NCBI GenBank assembly: GCA_029876055.1
Contig: CM056875.1
Location: 7,651,001 to 7,715,000, forward strand
From: Madurella fahalii
Taxonomy: Eukaryota > Ascomycota > Sordariomycetes > Sordariales
Direction: 5' to 3'
Length of the DNA: 64,000 nucleotides
Every line of letters starts with the position of its first letter. Within the stretch, counting starts at the first letter, position 1. The notes beneath the pieces are model-generated. The model ran no database searches. It saw nothing but the letters and a program-made list of their open reading frames with translations, and was not told the DNA's origin. Positions 45,774 to 58,088 of this stretch are shown here, piece by piece. The position numbers were made by a program, and so were the translations under genes.

Positions 45774-48700
45774 TGTGTGTGAGAGAAGACGGGTCGCCGA
45801 TCCTCTCACTGACAACCTGCAGGCCCTCATCACGCTAGTGGAAGCCGCTCGCATCATCGACCACCGTATGCACATGCCCTCATGCGATACAACGTTTCAC
45901 TCTCTAGCACGTATCCCGTCCCCGCCACCCCCCACGGCCCGTTCCTCCAAGACGGTGCCGCCGAATCTGGCGCTTTTCAACGAGTAACCGCCATCGCGTT
46001 GTCTCTCGGAGGGCTCCGCCGCTGTGCCGTGCGCTATTCACCTACTTACCCAGAGTGTCGGGTTACCTGCCCCGGGCCTTCAGGCTGTCGATGGCGACTG
46101 GAGCATGGGTGTCAAAGCCGCGACTGTGGGAATCGACTTGGTTTCTCGAACCATCATGTTGCTGTGGATCGCTATCGTTCTGCACGCGAGCCCGTTTACG
46201 CCCAATCGCGGAGGCATGCCGTGCTCCGATCCAGAGGCCGGCGCTCGGCCTGCATACCTACCCCGCCATTGCTTCAACGTAATGAACGGGTGATGACAGC
46301 AGACGGCGTGGTGCTCATGGTCCGTCTGTTCCGAGGGTGCCCGTCATCGACGTTATTGCCGCCCTAAGCGACCGCCTTCGTTCCACCTCGCCTTATGGCC
46401 GAATTCGATCAGATGGGTTGCTTACTTGCTGCCGTGCGGTCTTGGGCGACTGGCGCAGTCCGCACGAGGCCTGAACCGGAAGCTCGCTCGCAGCGGCGGT
46501 GAGGGACTGCAGTCGCCTACAATGCACAAGGGACGGAGCCGGGGACTGCAGTGGTTGTAAGTCTAAGCAACACCTTCTCCCTCCAAGAAACTGTATGACC
46601 ATCGGGCCGGATTCAATGAGAGATAAGCTACAGTAACCCTCGAAGGCCGCTACCTCTCATCAACCCCAAACCCTTTGCACACGCATCCCAAAGGATGCGG
46701 GTTCCGACTGTCGCTATGCAGCGTCAGAGGGTGCCAGTGCGGCTTTCGGAATGCCGCAGTGAGCATTTCTTCCAGGGCAAATCAACATCCCGGCAACACC
46801 GTCCGTATGGCTCGTCTAAATATAGCTCTATTTGTTCGCTTTCCCAATCAGGAGCGGCACGCGCAGGATGGATCCATGTGAACGGTGGTAAGAGAGCGGC
46901 TGAAGGACCGTCGAATCTAAGGCAGCACCAGCACCCACTGCCACTACCATGGGCATATCATGGTACGCCTTGTCCAATCATTGGGCTCGTTAACATTCTT
47001 CCATCCTGGCCATCCCTAAATCCTCCTTCTCCCTCATAACACCACCCGCCATGCTACTCGGTGCTGTCTCGCTCTTTAGCCAATGTGCTGAGGGAATGGC
47101 ACCGCCGGTATTCGCTGACATGTTGCATACCCAAGTATAGTACAGGAAGGGGCAACGGTGAACTGTTTGCCCGTGTCCGAGGTTACTAGGAGACGCCCGG
47201 TGTGATGTTGCCTACGCCGTGTATGTTTTGTTTCCGGCCCCGGGCCGGAAAACCCGTGGGCTTTGAACACACTTCCCGAACCCAATGAGACCCTCATCAC
47301 TAACACATCATGGCAGAGTCATCGCATAGTCTGCATCATGCAATACGCTCTGCCAGGGTGGTTAACTTCCTCGACCCGCCGGATCCGTAGTATCCAGCCA
47401 CCCGTCCGGCGCACCCCCTAGGGTTCAACGGTACACAGCAATAACAGCAGCAAGACAGCGGGAAACATCCAACTGCCTCGCCAGCTTGCCGTACCCCATT
47501 GGCCGAGCTTAGCTTTCATGGCACAGCATTGCATTGCATCGCACCTGCTCATTGCCTGACGCATGCATCTGTCTCTAGTTCCCCGCCTAATACCAAATCA
47601 CGGCGGAAGTTAGGATTATCCGTCCTTCAGTCTTCAGTCGATTGTCAACAGGAGTAGATGCCCTACAGAGAAACAGGGTAAAACCAGGGAGGAATAAGGC
47701 CGATCGGAGTCCGCGGATGCGTGCTTGTGAGGTTGAGAGAATAACAGTAAGAGGGAGGACGCCGCCGGTATTACCCCGGCTGCAATGCAGAAATGTCGCC
47801 TACTCAGATGTTTACCTGTTTGGGAATCTTCAGTTTCGCAAGTAGTTTGGGCGGAAACGGTTCGTTCATGCGGAACAGGGTGTTCACACCTTAGGTCTGA
47901 TGATAAGCTAAGTCGCGCTGACCAACTCGGGGTACAATGTGGCCGTGAGATGGGATCGAGGGTGTGCTGCATCCCCTTGTTTATTCATTGGAGAACAAAG
48001 AGATGTTCTCAGAAGCAGAGTGTAACGTAAATTGCATGAAAAAAGAAGTCATTCGGGGGTATCACGGCGCCAAGGAGATAACCCCTGAGAGCTTCAGCGG
48101 CAACCAGGTCTTTTGTTCGATATCCCCAGAACCAAGTACACAATTCAGCGGTCAGAGTGGTTCCCCACATCCAGTCAAATACTGAGAAAGTTGGCCCCCA
48201 GCTAGCAGATATAACATGGGTCTGGCTCCGGTTGCCCGGTGGCTCTCGGATATACGACGGCCTGGACCCATTTTGATATGGCTACCCTGCTTAGTGCTCA
48301 CCAAGTTTGCCTTTCGGCTTGCAAATCCTCGTGCTGTTAGAACGCTACAAGTGTTCTCGACAAATACGGCCGCTCAATTGCCCCAAGAGGGTTTGCCAGG
48401 TCAGCAAGCCACGAAAGGGACGCGCCGGTAAGGGCCGCGTATAAGGCACAGCGGCGACGGGCCGATTAAGCTCTGTACACAGACACCAAGCACGACGGTT
48501 GATGCATCGTGGAACTGCTGAGGTAAGACTCAAATCAGGAAAGCGATATTGGAGGGAGGTAATGTTGCAGTCTTGAAAGTAAAAGAATGCTTACCGACTG
48601 GGCCCTGAGCTTGCCACCATCTCGCCTTCGCTACGGTGACTAGGCGGAGTGCATCGCCTTGAAGGACCAACTGCGCACAAAAACGATGTTCACAGCACGG

Positions 48701-50449
48701 GTAGATCTCCGTTGATCGGGGGAAGATGCGTAGCCCCTAGCGAGGGTCCTCCAAAGACGTGACCTGGTTTGCGTCTTGCCGATGCTCAGCCACCATAACA
48801 ACCCAAGACGTACGTATACCCGTCCGTCATTGACACCCCAATTGTCAGTGAAACCAAGAATCTCGGTGTAAAAAAATTGGGCACTCGACTACGCCCTTTA
48901 AAAGTTACCCTCCTCTTCCGCCGTGGCTGGTTGCTTCAGATACGTGGTTCCCCCCATCGCAATCACCCTTCGATACCCATTCTAGATAAGGGATCGTGGC
49001 GCGCGCAGTTCTTTGGCCCCTTTAATCAGAGCTGCCGGTGGTGGAACGGGGCGCAGCTCATCACCCCGAGAGGCAACACTTCCCCATTTGAAGCGGCGCG
49101 GCGCGCGTCACGCTCGCTTACTGAGCCGGCAGATCTCCCTTCATTCCCGTTCCTACGCTACGTTACTGCGTCCTATATCCCAAAACGAGTAAATAACCGC
49201 CGACCTGGCGCCTTATTCAGATTGAATTAGGTGTGGTTGCTTTCTGTCTCGCGGCATCCGATGTGGCAGTTGCCGGATCCCGGGCAACCACGCGTACAGG
49301 CTACCGAGCAAAAAAAGCAAGGAGTCCACGGTCTGAAACGACGCCCTCATCATATTGATGGAAGCTCGCAGCTACCTAGCTACCCGAATTACTATCTAAC
49401 TGCTGGGTAATGGCTTGGAGCCTGCCAGCTATCTATGTACCTATCTAGTCTCTTCCCGTCGTCGTATGTACTACCAAGCTACCATACCCATCACGATCTG
49501 TCCATCTCGGTCCACCTTTGGCCTCGAGTATCGCATCCCGTCCATCCCACAAGCCTTTGCAAGACTTCCAGCAGGGAAACTACCGCCCCATTCCCATATC
49601 GCATCACCAATGCCACGACACCAAGTCCGCCCCTTTTTCCCGAATTGTTTACTACCCCTTAGCTCTCCTGGCTCCTCCAGAATTGGCCCTATGCCGAATA
49701 CCCCACACAGCCTGCCCACCAAGGCAATGATTATCAGTACTGCCTGTCCCAATCCCTATCTCCATCCCACCTCCATTCCCACCCCTCCGCAGTTCCAAGA
49801 GCTCCGTCTAGCGCTCTTCCCATTTATCACCTCCGTCCATCCATGAAAGCACTTTACCCAACCGTCCGCCCACTCGGGCGCCATTCACATCCTCAGACGA
49901 AAAGGAGATCCTGTTATTCCTCCTGTTCCTCTCGCTGTGTCATCGGCAACGCACCATGCTATCCGTACCACTTCGTACTGACGCGTCCCTCGCCCCAGCG
50001 CTCACCATTCGGTTTTGACCCTCAGGCAAGAGAGAGTCGAGCACGTCCGCGAAACCAACCGTCCCACCCTCCCACCCGCAATAAAAAAGGAAAAAAAAGA
50101 GAAAAAAGGGATGATAAGAAAGAAATCATGGCGAGAAGAACAAACCAAACCAATTGACCTCTCTGGCCTTCAGACTCTCAACCGAACGATGTCCCATGTC
50201 TACGACGTGAACTGCCCAAGGAGTCACAGGGTATAGATTCCTGATTCCAAACAACCGACTGCTATCTACTTGATATGTGATGAATGACGTTGTGACGGGC
50301 AACTGGGTTGCAAGATAACGTAAACGTAAACGGCCCTCTAACAGATTGAATATGTGTGAGAGGGTCTGTGTGAGCCAATTCCTTCTGAAATCGGTTCCCC
50401 CGTTGGTCAATGCACCAAGGAAAAGAATGAAAGGAATCAACACTGCTTG
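45772..50449. other. Gene-poor region 3' of the transportin gene
   Basis: No gene is supported. A 9-bp-arm inverted repeat (TTTCCGGCC/GGCCGGAAA) lies at 47231-47251. A minus-strand donor/acceptor pair near 48525-48595 (GTAAGC ... CTGAT ... CTCAG) could be an intron of an unrecognised short transcript. C/T-rich stretches at 49490-49850 look like leader or promoter DNA, but no gene follows on the plus strand. Confidence 0.4.
47231..47251. repeat. Inverted repeat, 9-bp arms and 3-bp spacer
   Basis: TTTCCGGCC, CCG, GGCCGGAAA. The two arms are perfect reverse complements. No adjacent gene is supported. Confidence 0.5.
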
Positions 50450-53431
50450 TTATATCATGTAAGTCGATTTAAGCGCCTGCTGATCCTGCGGCTGCAGCTG
50501 GGCGACAAAGTTGTCGAATTGGGGAATCAGCTGCCGGTAGACGTTCAAGACCTGGAGAAGAAAAGTTATTTTAGCATGCTGATGTTTTGCTAACAAAGGG
50601 GCTGGGAAGAATACGACTCACATTCTGGAGAACGTCGTGTAACTCACGCTTGACGGGGTTGCTCAGTTTCAGATCACGGTATCTTGCGATTGCCGTGAAG
50701 TAATGCAGTAGGTCCTTTTCTATCGACTGCGGGTTCTGCGCCACAACCATGCTGAATCCCTTAAAAGCCGTTGCCTTCTCCTCGGACGGGTCGACTTCAT
50801 CCATGGACTTGAGGAACTCTTGGGAGAACTTGGGCAGATGAGGGGCAAGTAGCTCATAGTTGTCGAGGCCTAGTCGGCCCAGCGCAATTGCGGCATTCTC
50901 GTTGACGCCAACCGGCACGACAGGGTTGGAGATGATCTCGACGCAGCGCTGAAGCAGTTCGGGTACAAAAGGTGCCATATCCTTTTTGTACTGCATGGCG
51001 ATCTCGCCGGCGCTCCAGCAGGCGTTGTTAACGACGCTGAAGCTGCCTTCAACCTCCTCGTCCAGAATATTCTCTAGGTCCAACCGCTTGAGAAGAATGG
51101 GCAGGATCGAAGGAAGGAAGGGTTTCAGTTGTCCAAACACAAACTTGGCGCAGTCGCCGAGGAGGGCGTACGCCGATTGCTGCACCTCATCCGCGGGGTC
51201 TTCCATGCAGAAGCTCAAGAGCTCGAAGAAGGCCGGCTGGCTATTATCAACCAGCTTGGCCGCCTTGGCGTTGTCAAGGGCCTGGATGATGGCGCTCAGG
51301 AGGTCGAGGCTGGTCACCAGAAAGTCCTTGTCGGGCTGGTCAAAATCGGGGTTGTTGGTGGCGGCCATCGACTGCTCCAGGTTCTGATGAATAATGTTGA
51401 CGCAGCGCCCAAAGATGGCTTCGGCATAGGGGGTGAAAGCGTCGCCAAGAGCGACGGCAACGTAAGAAAGGCATTCCAGGAGCGGGAACATTTCCCTGGA
51501 CTGATCCGGCACCTTCTGCCACCGGTCAATAAGGGCGGGCATCAGCTGGTTGCAGAGTTCAGGCCGCGCCAGCACGGGCCCAACGTGCTCAGCCAGTGTC
51601 TGCACACAATCATAGAGAATCCACCTGTTCTTGTCCTTGTACTTGCTAAAGCACAAGACATACTGTTGGATGATGGGCCCGCAGAACGGCTCGAGCTGCT
51701 TCCCCGCTTTTTCCTCCAGGTTGGCCATGGCCGAAGCACCGGCCTCCTGCACTTTCTTATTCTTGTCGAGCATTTTCCTCAGGATGCCATCCATGAGGGG
51801 CATGAAGTAGGTTTGCCTTTGAGCGGGGTCTCGCAAGTTGGCCGCCCAGGCCGAGTAGCGGCCCAGCGTCCAGCATGTTATTGTCCGGACGACAGGCTCA
51901 GGGTCCTCGAGCAGACTGATGAGATAGGGTATCAGTTCTGGGAGGTGGGGAATCACGACATCCATGCAGCCCTCGGCGACGGCGCCGAGCGCAAGAACGG
52001 CTGCCTCCCTGTACGGCCACTCTGTATGTTTCAGGTTGGTCTGCAGGTAGGGCAGGATGGAAGTGAAGACGGCGCCGCCAAAGTCGGTGGCGAATACGTC
52101 GAGCGCCGCTGCCGAACATTTGCGGAGCGTCCACTTCTCGTCTGGGTTCTCATCGCCCTCTTCATCCAAGTCATCAATCTCGCCCTCCTCGAAGTCGTCG
52201 TCCATGCTTGCCAGCTTTTCAAACACGTTGCCGTTCTGGTTGCCGTCCCCAGATCCTTCGCCGTTGGCGCCGCGCTTTAGGTTCTTCTTGGCAAATCCCG
52301 GTTTGATGTCCTCTTCCCTGTCCTCTTCATCTTCATCGTCCGATGCCCCACCTAGTGTAGCGATGTCCTCTGGGCTGTACACCATGCAGTCCAGTAAGAC
52401 GGGTATGATCTTTTGAATGTACGGCTCGAGGTTCTGCCACAGGTTGTCGTGTTCGCCGACCGAGAGCCAGAACTCGGCCGCCTCGCAGGCGAGGTCCTCG
52501 TCGTCGCTTTTTTGTTGCGTGATGATGTAGTCGACCAGCCCGCCGAGATGGGGCAGGAGCTTGTCCGGCCGGGTATCGACGAGACGAACAAACGCGCGGC
52601 AGACCTGACGCCGCACATCGGCCATCGAGTCCTCCGAGAGATAGAAGAGATGCTGGAGGAGATCGTCGATCGAGTTGAGCATGGCCTGGGATTTTCGGGG
52701 AGTGAAGACGTTGATGGCCGTCAGTGCCTGGGCGCGGACCTTGGGCAGAGGGCTCTTGGTCGCGCGGATGAACTCGGGCAGGAGGAAGTTCAGGGGCCGC
52801 TGGCCATTGTGTTCTCGTTCGAGCAGCTTAGTGTTGTCCTCGCAAATCTTGGCCATGGCGGCCATGGCGCCCTCTTGGGCCTCATTCGATACCTGGCCCG
52901 ATTGATTGCTGAGCAGCTTCAACAGCTCCTGCAAGAGCTCTGGCCAGCTGTAAAGGCCTCCCCGACGGATCATCTCGGTCGCAATGTTGCCTGCATAATT
53001 GCGGATCTGCGAGTTCTTGTCCTGGATACCCAGGGGAATGGCGAGCTTGATCAGCGTGAGGCTGGACTCGGGAATCTGCTTGTAGTTTGATTTGACGTTG
53101 TTCTTGAGCATGATGGCCGCTGCCGAGCGGACCAGGTGCCAGTCATTGGCAGACAGCGCTAGGCCCTGGGCGGGCTCTGCGCTCGAGAAAATATAGGCCA
53201 AGTAGTTGTTGATGTCCGGGTTTGCTTTTGCTTGGGACAGCATCTACGCGGAGCACCTCAGAGTCAGCTCCCCCATCGTCGCCAACGCTTACTTCGGACC
53301 GCAAAAGGATTTTCCATTCGTAAACTCACAATCTCGGCCTGTTTTTGCGCGGCCTTATCGAAACCGCTCAGCGAGTCCTTGAGACAGCTCGCGAGCGTCT
53401 TCAAGGACTCTTGGTTGGGTTGCCAGTCCAT
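50450..53431 (-). CDS. KAP104: Transportin (karyopherin beta-2), Kap104 homologue
   Basis: Exons are 53330-53431, 50622-53243 and 50450-50551, giving 941 residues, close to the usual 920-945 of Kap104/transportin. Intron 1 is 86 nt (GTGAGT...GTAG) and intron 2 is 70 nt (GTGAGT...CTCCAG), both phase 0. The protein is a stack of HEAT repeats: MDWQPNQESLKTLASCLKDS at the N-terminus, then PLPKVRAQALTAINVF, SMADVRRQVCRAFVRLVDTR and others. The characteristic long acidic loop (SDDEDEEDREEDIKPGFAKK, then DDDFEEGEIDDLDEEGDENP) lies at about residues 340-405. In this family the loop couples Ran-GTP binding to cargo release. Kap104 imports PY-NLS cargoes such as hnRNP-type mRNA-binding proteins into the nucleus; that is family knowledge. 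Without the 34-codon first and last exons the ends would be mis-called. Confidence 0.95.
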
Positions 53432-54577
53432 GGCGGCAAACCGACGTCGACTATCGCGGGGCGGGGCTTCTGGTGCGGGCGCTTGGAGTGGCGGCCAGCG
53501 CTGTTCTTGGATGTTGGAAACGTCCCAGGAATCGAACTAGGGACCGAATGGCGGCGAATGCGACGGTCAATTCGCGTTGGGCATGGATACGTAGCCACCA
53601 CGACGCCAGACTTTTTGTGCTTCTTTTGGGGTTCGGTTTTTACTGTTGAAGGTTGGTGGTGCCGATGGCATGCTGCCGCTTCGCAAAGTGGGGTGAAGCC
53701 AGAAGCTGTTAGCCCTTGGGTTTTCAAATTCAGGTCCCGTGGCTTGTTGCACAAAAAGAGATTCCAATCAGAGGCTAAGCACGAAACGAGGCGCTTGCCA
53801 CCACCCAGCAGTGCCGCAGGCCTTCGGGACCCTTGTCAGACTTTGAAACCGTTGTTATTGTTGGCCTTTATTTCAGTAAGCTCTGGTCAAAGTTTGACTG
53901 GTTGATGCGGGGTGTTTCAAAAACCATCCGCAAATGTTGGCTTTCCCAACCTCGAGTTCTGCGCCGTATCAGCCGTGAAGAAGGCGCTGGAGCTCCTCTC
54001 TGGCGGCGTGGGGCGGACGGTGGGGCTGCGTTGGGCAACCGCCAACAGTTCCTTTCTCAGCGGCCATGACTTCCAGCAGCCCTCACTGTCATTGCAAGAG
54101 GTTGGTCGGCCTTGAATAGCGATACTACGAGAGGCTGATTGTGGCACGTTGAGATTGTTAGTTTATCCCTAAATACGCCATCAATGAAGGCAAGTGATTG
54201 GCCGCCTCTGAAAGCCTGTGGTTGGAAGCACTGCTTGATCTTAGTAACAACTGCGTCTCTCAGGCTGCTCTTTTGACGAAATTCTTGTTATTGGCCGTAT
54301 GCCAGTGTCTGAGAGCCCCACGAGATGTTCTCATCTGCCACCCATGCTTGGGTGCACGGGATATTCCTCCGTCCTAACATTGTGCCTAGGTTACTTGAAT
54401 GCGGGCAGTAGACTCTGCAGAAATCACCTGTCCTTCTACGCTCCAAGGCGGCGTGTCTCGGTGACTGCGGCCGATTGGGTGGCCGCATGACTCGTATAAA
54501 TGGCCGTCTTCACACTGGTCAACACGACACGGTGTGCTTCTAGGTTGCATTCCAAGACGGATCGATAAGAGCGCTCC
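53432..54577. other. Intergenic: transportin promoter and PAC4 3' flank
   Basis: The part next to 53432 is the promoter and leader of the transportin gene. The part next to 54577 is the 3' flank of the PAC4 gene. Open frames here lack recognisable motifs. No repeat or RNA gene is seen. Confidence 0.5.
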
Positions 54578-55078
54578 TCACCCGCGGATGCCGTCGGAGG
54601 GAGTTTCGGCGGATTCAATGACGGGCTGCAGCTTGGACAATACGACCTCGACGACCTTCTTGAATGTCTCCATCTCCTCCTCAACAGTGCCCCCGAGACC
54701 GGTGCTTGCAAAGCTTATCGAGTTGCCCACGTAAGTCGGAAGCTGTGTCTTTCTTGCCAGCAACTTGGCTAGTCGAGTTGTGGACTCCAGCGTCGGCTCC
54801 ACAGTGCAGAGCGGTGTTGATAGAGGTTGGCTTGGGTTGTATTTCTGAGCCAAGTTAGTTCGCGGTTGTCGTGGCAAAAAGTGTAATCGGAGAAAGGGTG
54901 GGCAGACATCAGGTAGAGCGTAGACAAATGAGCCTAACGGGGTGGGTGTCGATGCTTCTTCCATGGATGCAGTGGTGAGAAAGAGAAGAATGACCTTGGA
55001 CTTGACAGTTAAATGGATGTAGATTCGCGAGTCTAGCGACCGCGGTAGCGGGACAGACAGCTGAATAGGGGTCTCCAT
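54578..55078 (-). CDS. Proteasome assembly chaperone 4 (PAC4/Poc4 type)
   Basis: Exons are 54908-55078 and 54578-54844, giving 145 residues. The 63-nt intron (GTCTGC donor, CTAAC branch, CTCAG acceptor) is a multiple of three without stops, so an unspliced reading gives 21 extra residues (VCPPFLRLHF...). I removed it because the branch and acceptor are good and the family has no insert there. Start is ATG 55078 (METPIQLSVPLP). The core (STTRLAKLLARKTQLPTYVG, then NSISFASTGL and EEEMETFKKVVEVVL) matches the PAC4 pattern, in which a conserved LA..LARKT helix is followed by a beta strand. PAC4 pairs with PAC3 to help assemble the proteasome alpha-ring in the cytosol and nucleus (family knowledge). 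It is divergently transcribed from the methyltransferase gene 481 bp away. Confidence 0.78.
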   Translation of the reverse strand: METPIQLSVPLPRSLDSRIYIHLTVKSKVILLFLTTASMEEASTPTPLGSFVYALPDVCPPFLRLHFLPRQPRTNLAQKYNPSQPLSTPLCTVEPTLESTTRLAKLLARKTQLPTYVGNSISFASTGLGGTVEEEMETFKKVVEVVLSKLQPVIESAETPSDGIRG

Positions 55079-55559
55079 GATTCTTCCGGATCTGAGATGT
55101 AGTTGAAGAGTCGCTCGGCAGCTAACCACTTCCAAGTCTCGGCGATGGAGGGTTGACCGGATGATTGGATGCGGAGTTAGAGGGTTAGGGTTATATATCT
55201 GTCAAAAAGAGAGGAGCAAATGGTTCTGCGCAAAAGTAGTGCAACTCTGCCAATTTCGTGCAGTTTCCGTGGTTGCGAGATAACTTTTAGTTTCCGGGTT
55301 GCCGAACCCCAAAACGGGTCGAAAACGGCTACCCCGGGGCGTCCTTAAGGTTCAAAATGTCTGGTGGGCTTCGCAGTCGGCGGGGCCGGTGCTATGGTCA
55401 GCACCGGAGACACAAGAGCGGGTGCTCCCCGACATTCCGTCCGCCGATAACCCAAAGCAGCCGATGCAGCCATCCGACGGCTTCCGGCTCCGCTCACTTG
55501 ACACGATTACACAGCCTCTTCGGCCGCCTGTGTGGTCTTCCCCATAATCATCCACCGAC
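55079..55559. promoter_or_regulatory. Shared divergent promoter, PAC4 and methyltransferase
   Basis: The 481 bp between two divergent start codons must contain both promoters. A TTAGGGTTATATATCTG element (about 55182-55198) is a TATA-like site. No further motif is assigned. Confidence 0.5.
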
Positions 55560-57063
55560 ATGAATCCTGAAATGGCCGAAGAGGCGGGATGGACCGGTGT
55601 CGAGAACGATATCGACGACCCCGAAGAGCTACAGGTCATCTATCGCACTCTCGATTCCTATCAGTGAGTAGTCCCTGGACTATCTGTTTGTTGCACTCGT
55701 CGACGCTGCATCTTGCCTCACCCGAGGGTATCCTTTTTATCTCCCGTTGTTATCACGCTTCTTGTGGCAAAACGCTCCTCCCTCTCACCTCTCGGGTTTT
55801 TCTTGATCTGGCAAGCCACTTCACGACGATAAGGCATTAGACTAGACCTCCATCGTATTCCGGCCTCCTGGATTACGTTTCACATTGTGGCCTTCTCGAT
55901 GCTAACTCCGCGGCAGGCAATATGCCAAGGTCGCTCACTTCCAGTGCACGCACCTGCGCAGGCAGGCCTTCTATGCGCTCCCGCAAGCTCACTGGCAGAG
56001 ACTTGCCGCTCCCCCGTTCAACTATCTGGACACGCTGGACAAGATAGACGATGCTATCGGGTCCAATGCCGATCTTGCACACATTATTGTCAAGACTGGC
56101 CTCCAGATGTTCCACGTCGGCGCCCAGTCCGAGACCGGGGAGCCTCGAATGCCTCCGCAATGGAACGAGTCAGCCAAGCCCAACGACATTGACAAGGCCC
56201 GCAGCACCCTCCGCCAATTCTACCGAGACTGGTCCGCCGAGGGCGCAAGTGAGCGCGAGACGTGCTTCGGCCCCGTCATGCGCGCCATAGCCGCCGAGCA
56301 GGGGGCCCGAGGGCCGGCAGATCCGCCGCTTAAAATCCTTGTGCCGGGCGCCGGCCTCGGACGCCTCGTCTTCGAGCTGTGCCTGAGCGGCTACGAGGTC
56401 GAAGGTAACGAGATCTCATACCACCAACTGCTTGCGTCGTCATACATTCTCAACTGCTGCGAGCGCGCCGGGAAGCACACCATCTACCCCTGGATCCACA
56501 CCTTCTCGAACCACAAGACTCGGGCCAACCATTTGCGCGGCTATGCCGTCCCGGACATTCACTGCGCCACCGAACTCACCCGGGTCGAGCAAACCAGGCC
56601 GGTCGGCAAGATGAGCATGAGCGCCGCCGACTTTTTGTGCCTCTACAGCCAGGAAGACCGGGCTTCAGCCTACGATGTGGTCGCGAGCGTCTTCTTCCTC
56701 GACACGGCACCGAATCTCATCCGGTATCTGGACACCATCTTCCACTGTCTGAGGCCGGGCGGCATCTTGGTCAACATTGGTCCGCTGCTGTGGCATTTCG
56801 AGAACCGCGTGTACGAGAGAGATGACACCGAGGACGGCGATGGCCACCGCGGCACCGACACATCGGGTATAGCGGACCCTGGCAACTTCGAGCTGACAGA
56901 CGACGAGGTGATGGAGCTGGTGCGCCAGACCGGGTTTGAGATCGTCTCCCGCGAGACGGGGATCGACGCGCCGTACATTCTGGACACGGAGTCGATGCTG
57001 CAGACGGTGTACAAGGCGAGTGCATGGGTGGCGCGGAAGCCGGCAACCGCAGATGCAGCGTAA
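55560..57063 (+). CDS. Carnosine N-methyltransferase-like enzyme (N2227 family)
   Basis: Exons are 55560-55663 and 55917-57063, giving 416 residues. The 253-nt intron (GTGAGT, branch CTAAC, GGCAG) is long for this window. An in-frame TAA lies upstream of ATG 55560. The SAM-binding motif I is clear: KILVPGAGLGRLVFELCLSG at about residues 174-192, then YEVEGNEISYHQLLASSYIL. The N2227 hallmark GGILVNIGPLLWHFEN follows at about 313-328. The family methylates carnosine or related His dipeptides to anserine-type products in animals, and yeast has a homologue. The substrate in this fungus is unknown. N-terminal helices (YAKVAHFQCTHLRRQAFYAL) match the family. All expected motifs seem intact. The gene ends 84 bp from the converging dehydrogenase gene. 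Confidence 0.88.
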
Positions 57064-57147
57064 ATCAGCGGTTTCCTAGTGTATTGTAGACAAGATAGAT
57101 ACCTACAGAAACGGTGGTATGTGATGACACAGCAACAGGGTCACCCA

Positions 57148-58088
57148 TTATAGTTTCGCATCAGGTTGGCCTGCCGACACATTCAATTGCCCCCGCGACC
57201 ACAACGCCCCGCCATCGATCTCGATCGCCGCGCCGTTGACATGCGAACCCGCCCTACTCGCCAGATAGACGACCACGCCTGCGATATCCTCGGGCCGTCC
57301 CAGCCTTCTCATCGGGTTCGCCTTGGCTATCAGGTCCACCCCGCCGGCCATCTCCAACAGCCCATTACTCATCTTGCTCGGGAAGAACCCGGGGCAGATA
57401 CTGTTGACCGTGATCCCCCTCGGGCCCAGCTCCACGGCCAGGTTCCTCCCCAGGTGGATAACCGCCGCCTTGCTCGCGCTGTACCCGTACGTGCCCTGCC
57501 GGCCCAGCGACCCGACCCCCAGCCCGGACGTGCTGGCCGTGATGATGACGCGGCTCGGGTCGTCGGCGCTCGCGCGCCTGCCCAGCAGCGGCGCGAACTC
57601 CCGGACCAGGTTGAACACGCCGCGCACGTTGAGGTCCATGACCTTGGCAAAGGCCGCGTCCGGGTGCGAGTCGAACTTCTCGCCCCACGTGGCGCCCGCG
57701 TTGGCGAGCAGCACGTCGACGTGCTCCGTCTGCGCCGAGACCTGCTGCAGGAGGTGCTTGATGCCTTCGAGGGTGGCGCTGTCCGCCGGCACGGGAATGG
57801 CAGCGGCACCCGGGCGGAGGTTGGGCAGCGCGTTGAGCGCCGCGCAGGCGGCGTTGCAGGCCGATGCTTTGCGGGACGAGATGAAGACTTTCGACGCGCC
57901 CGCCTGGAGGAGGCTACAGATATCCACCCGGATTAACATTTTGTTGTGAATATTAATGGGAGAAGAGAGGAGATGGCCTACGCAGAGGCGGCGCTCAAGC
58001 CGAGGCCGCGGGAACCGCCTGTTACGACGGCGACTTTGCTCTCAACGGAGAAGAGCGAGGGGAAGTCGTGGAGCTGTGCTTCGGCCAT
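57148..58088 (-). CDS. Short-chain dehydrogenase/reductase (FabG-like)
   Basis: Exons are 57982-58088 and 57148-57913, giving 290 residues. The 68-nt intron (GTAGGC...TGTAG) splits a codon after base 2. The classical SDR motifs appear in order: KVAVVTGGSRGLGLSAASAL (cofactor-binding TGxxxGxG at 23-30), LLANAGATWGEKF (NAG), RVIITASTSGLG (catalytic Ser), TYGYSASKAAV (YxxxK at about 175-181), and the C-terminal GGALWS. It reduces or oxidises a carbonyl/hydroxyl with NAD(P)(H). Automatic labels such as 3-oxoacyl-ACP reductase are generic, and the substrate is not readable. Residue spacing suggests a functional enzyme. The N-terminus (MAEAQLHDFPSLFSVESK) has no clear targeting signal. Without exon 1 the Rossmann glycine motif would be missed. 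Confidence 0.9.

Noticed and set aside
46024..46293. 89-residue frame with hydrophobic stretch (SRTIMLLWIAIVLHA)
   Set aside because: No family resemblance, no splice or promoter support, and overlapping frames on both strands; evidence is too thin for a gene.
51129..52280. 383-residue plus-strand frame opposite the transportin gene
   Set aside because: It is antisense to the HEAT-repeat coding exon and has no independent motif; such mirror frames are expected opposite GC-rich genes.
55299..55563. Frames upstream of the methyltransferase start
   Set aside because: The frame of the accepted start has a stop just upstream, and the other frames have no motif.
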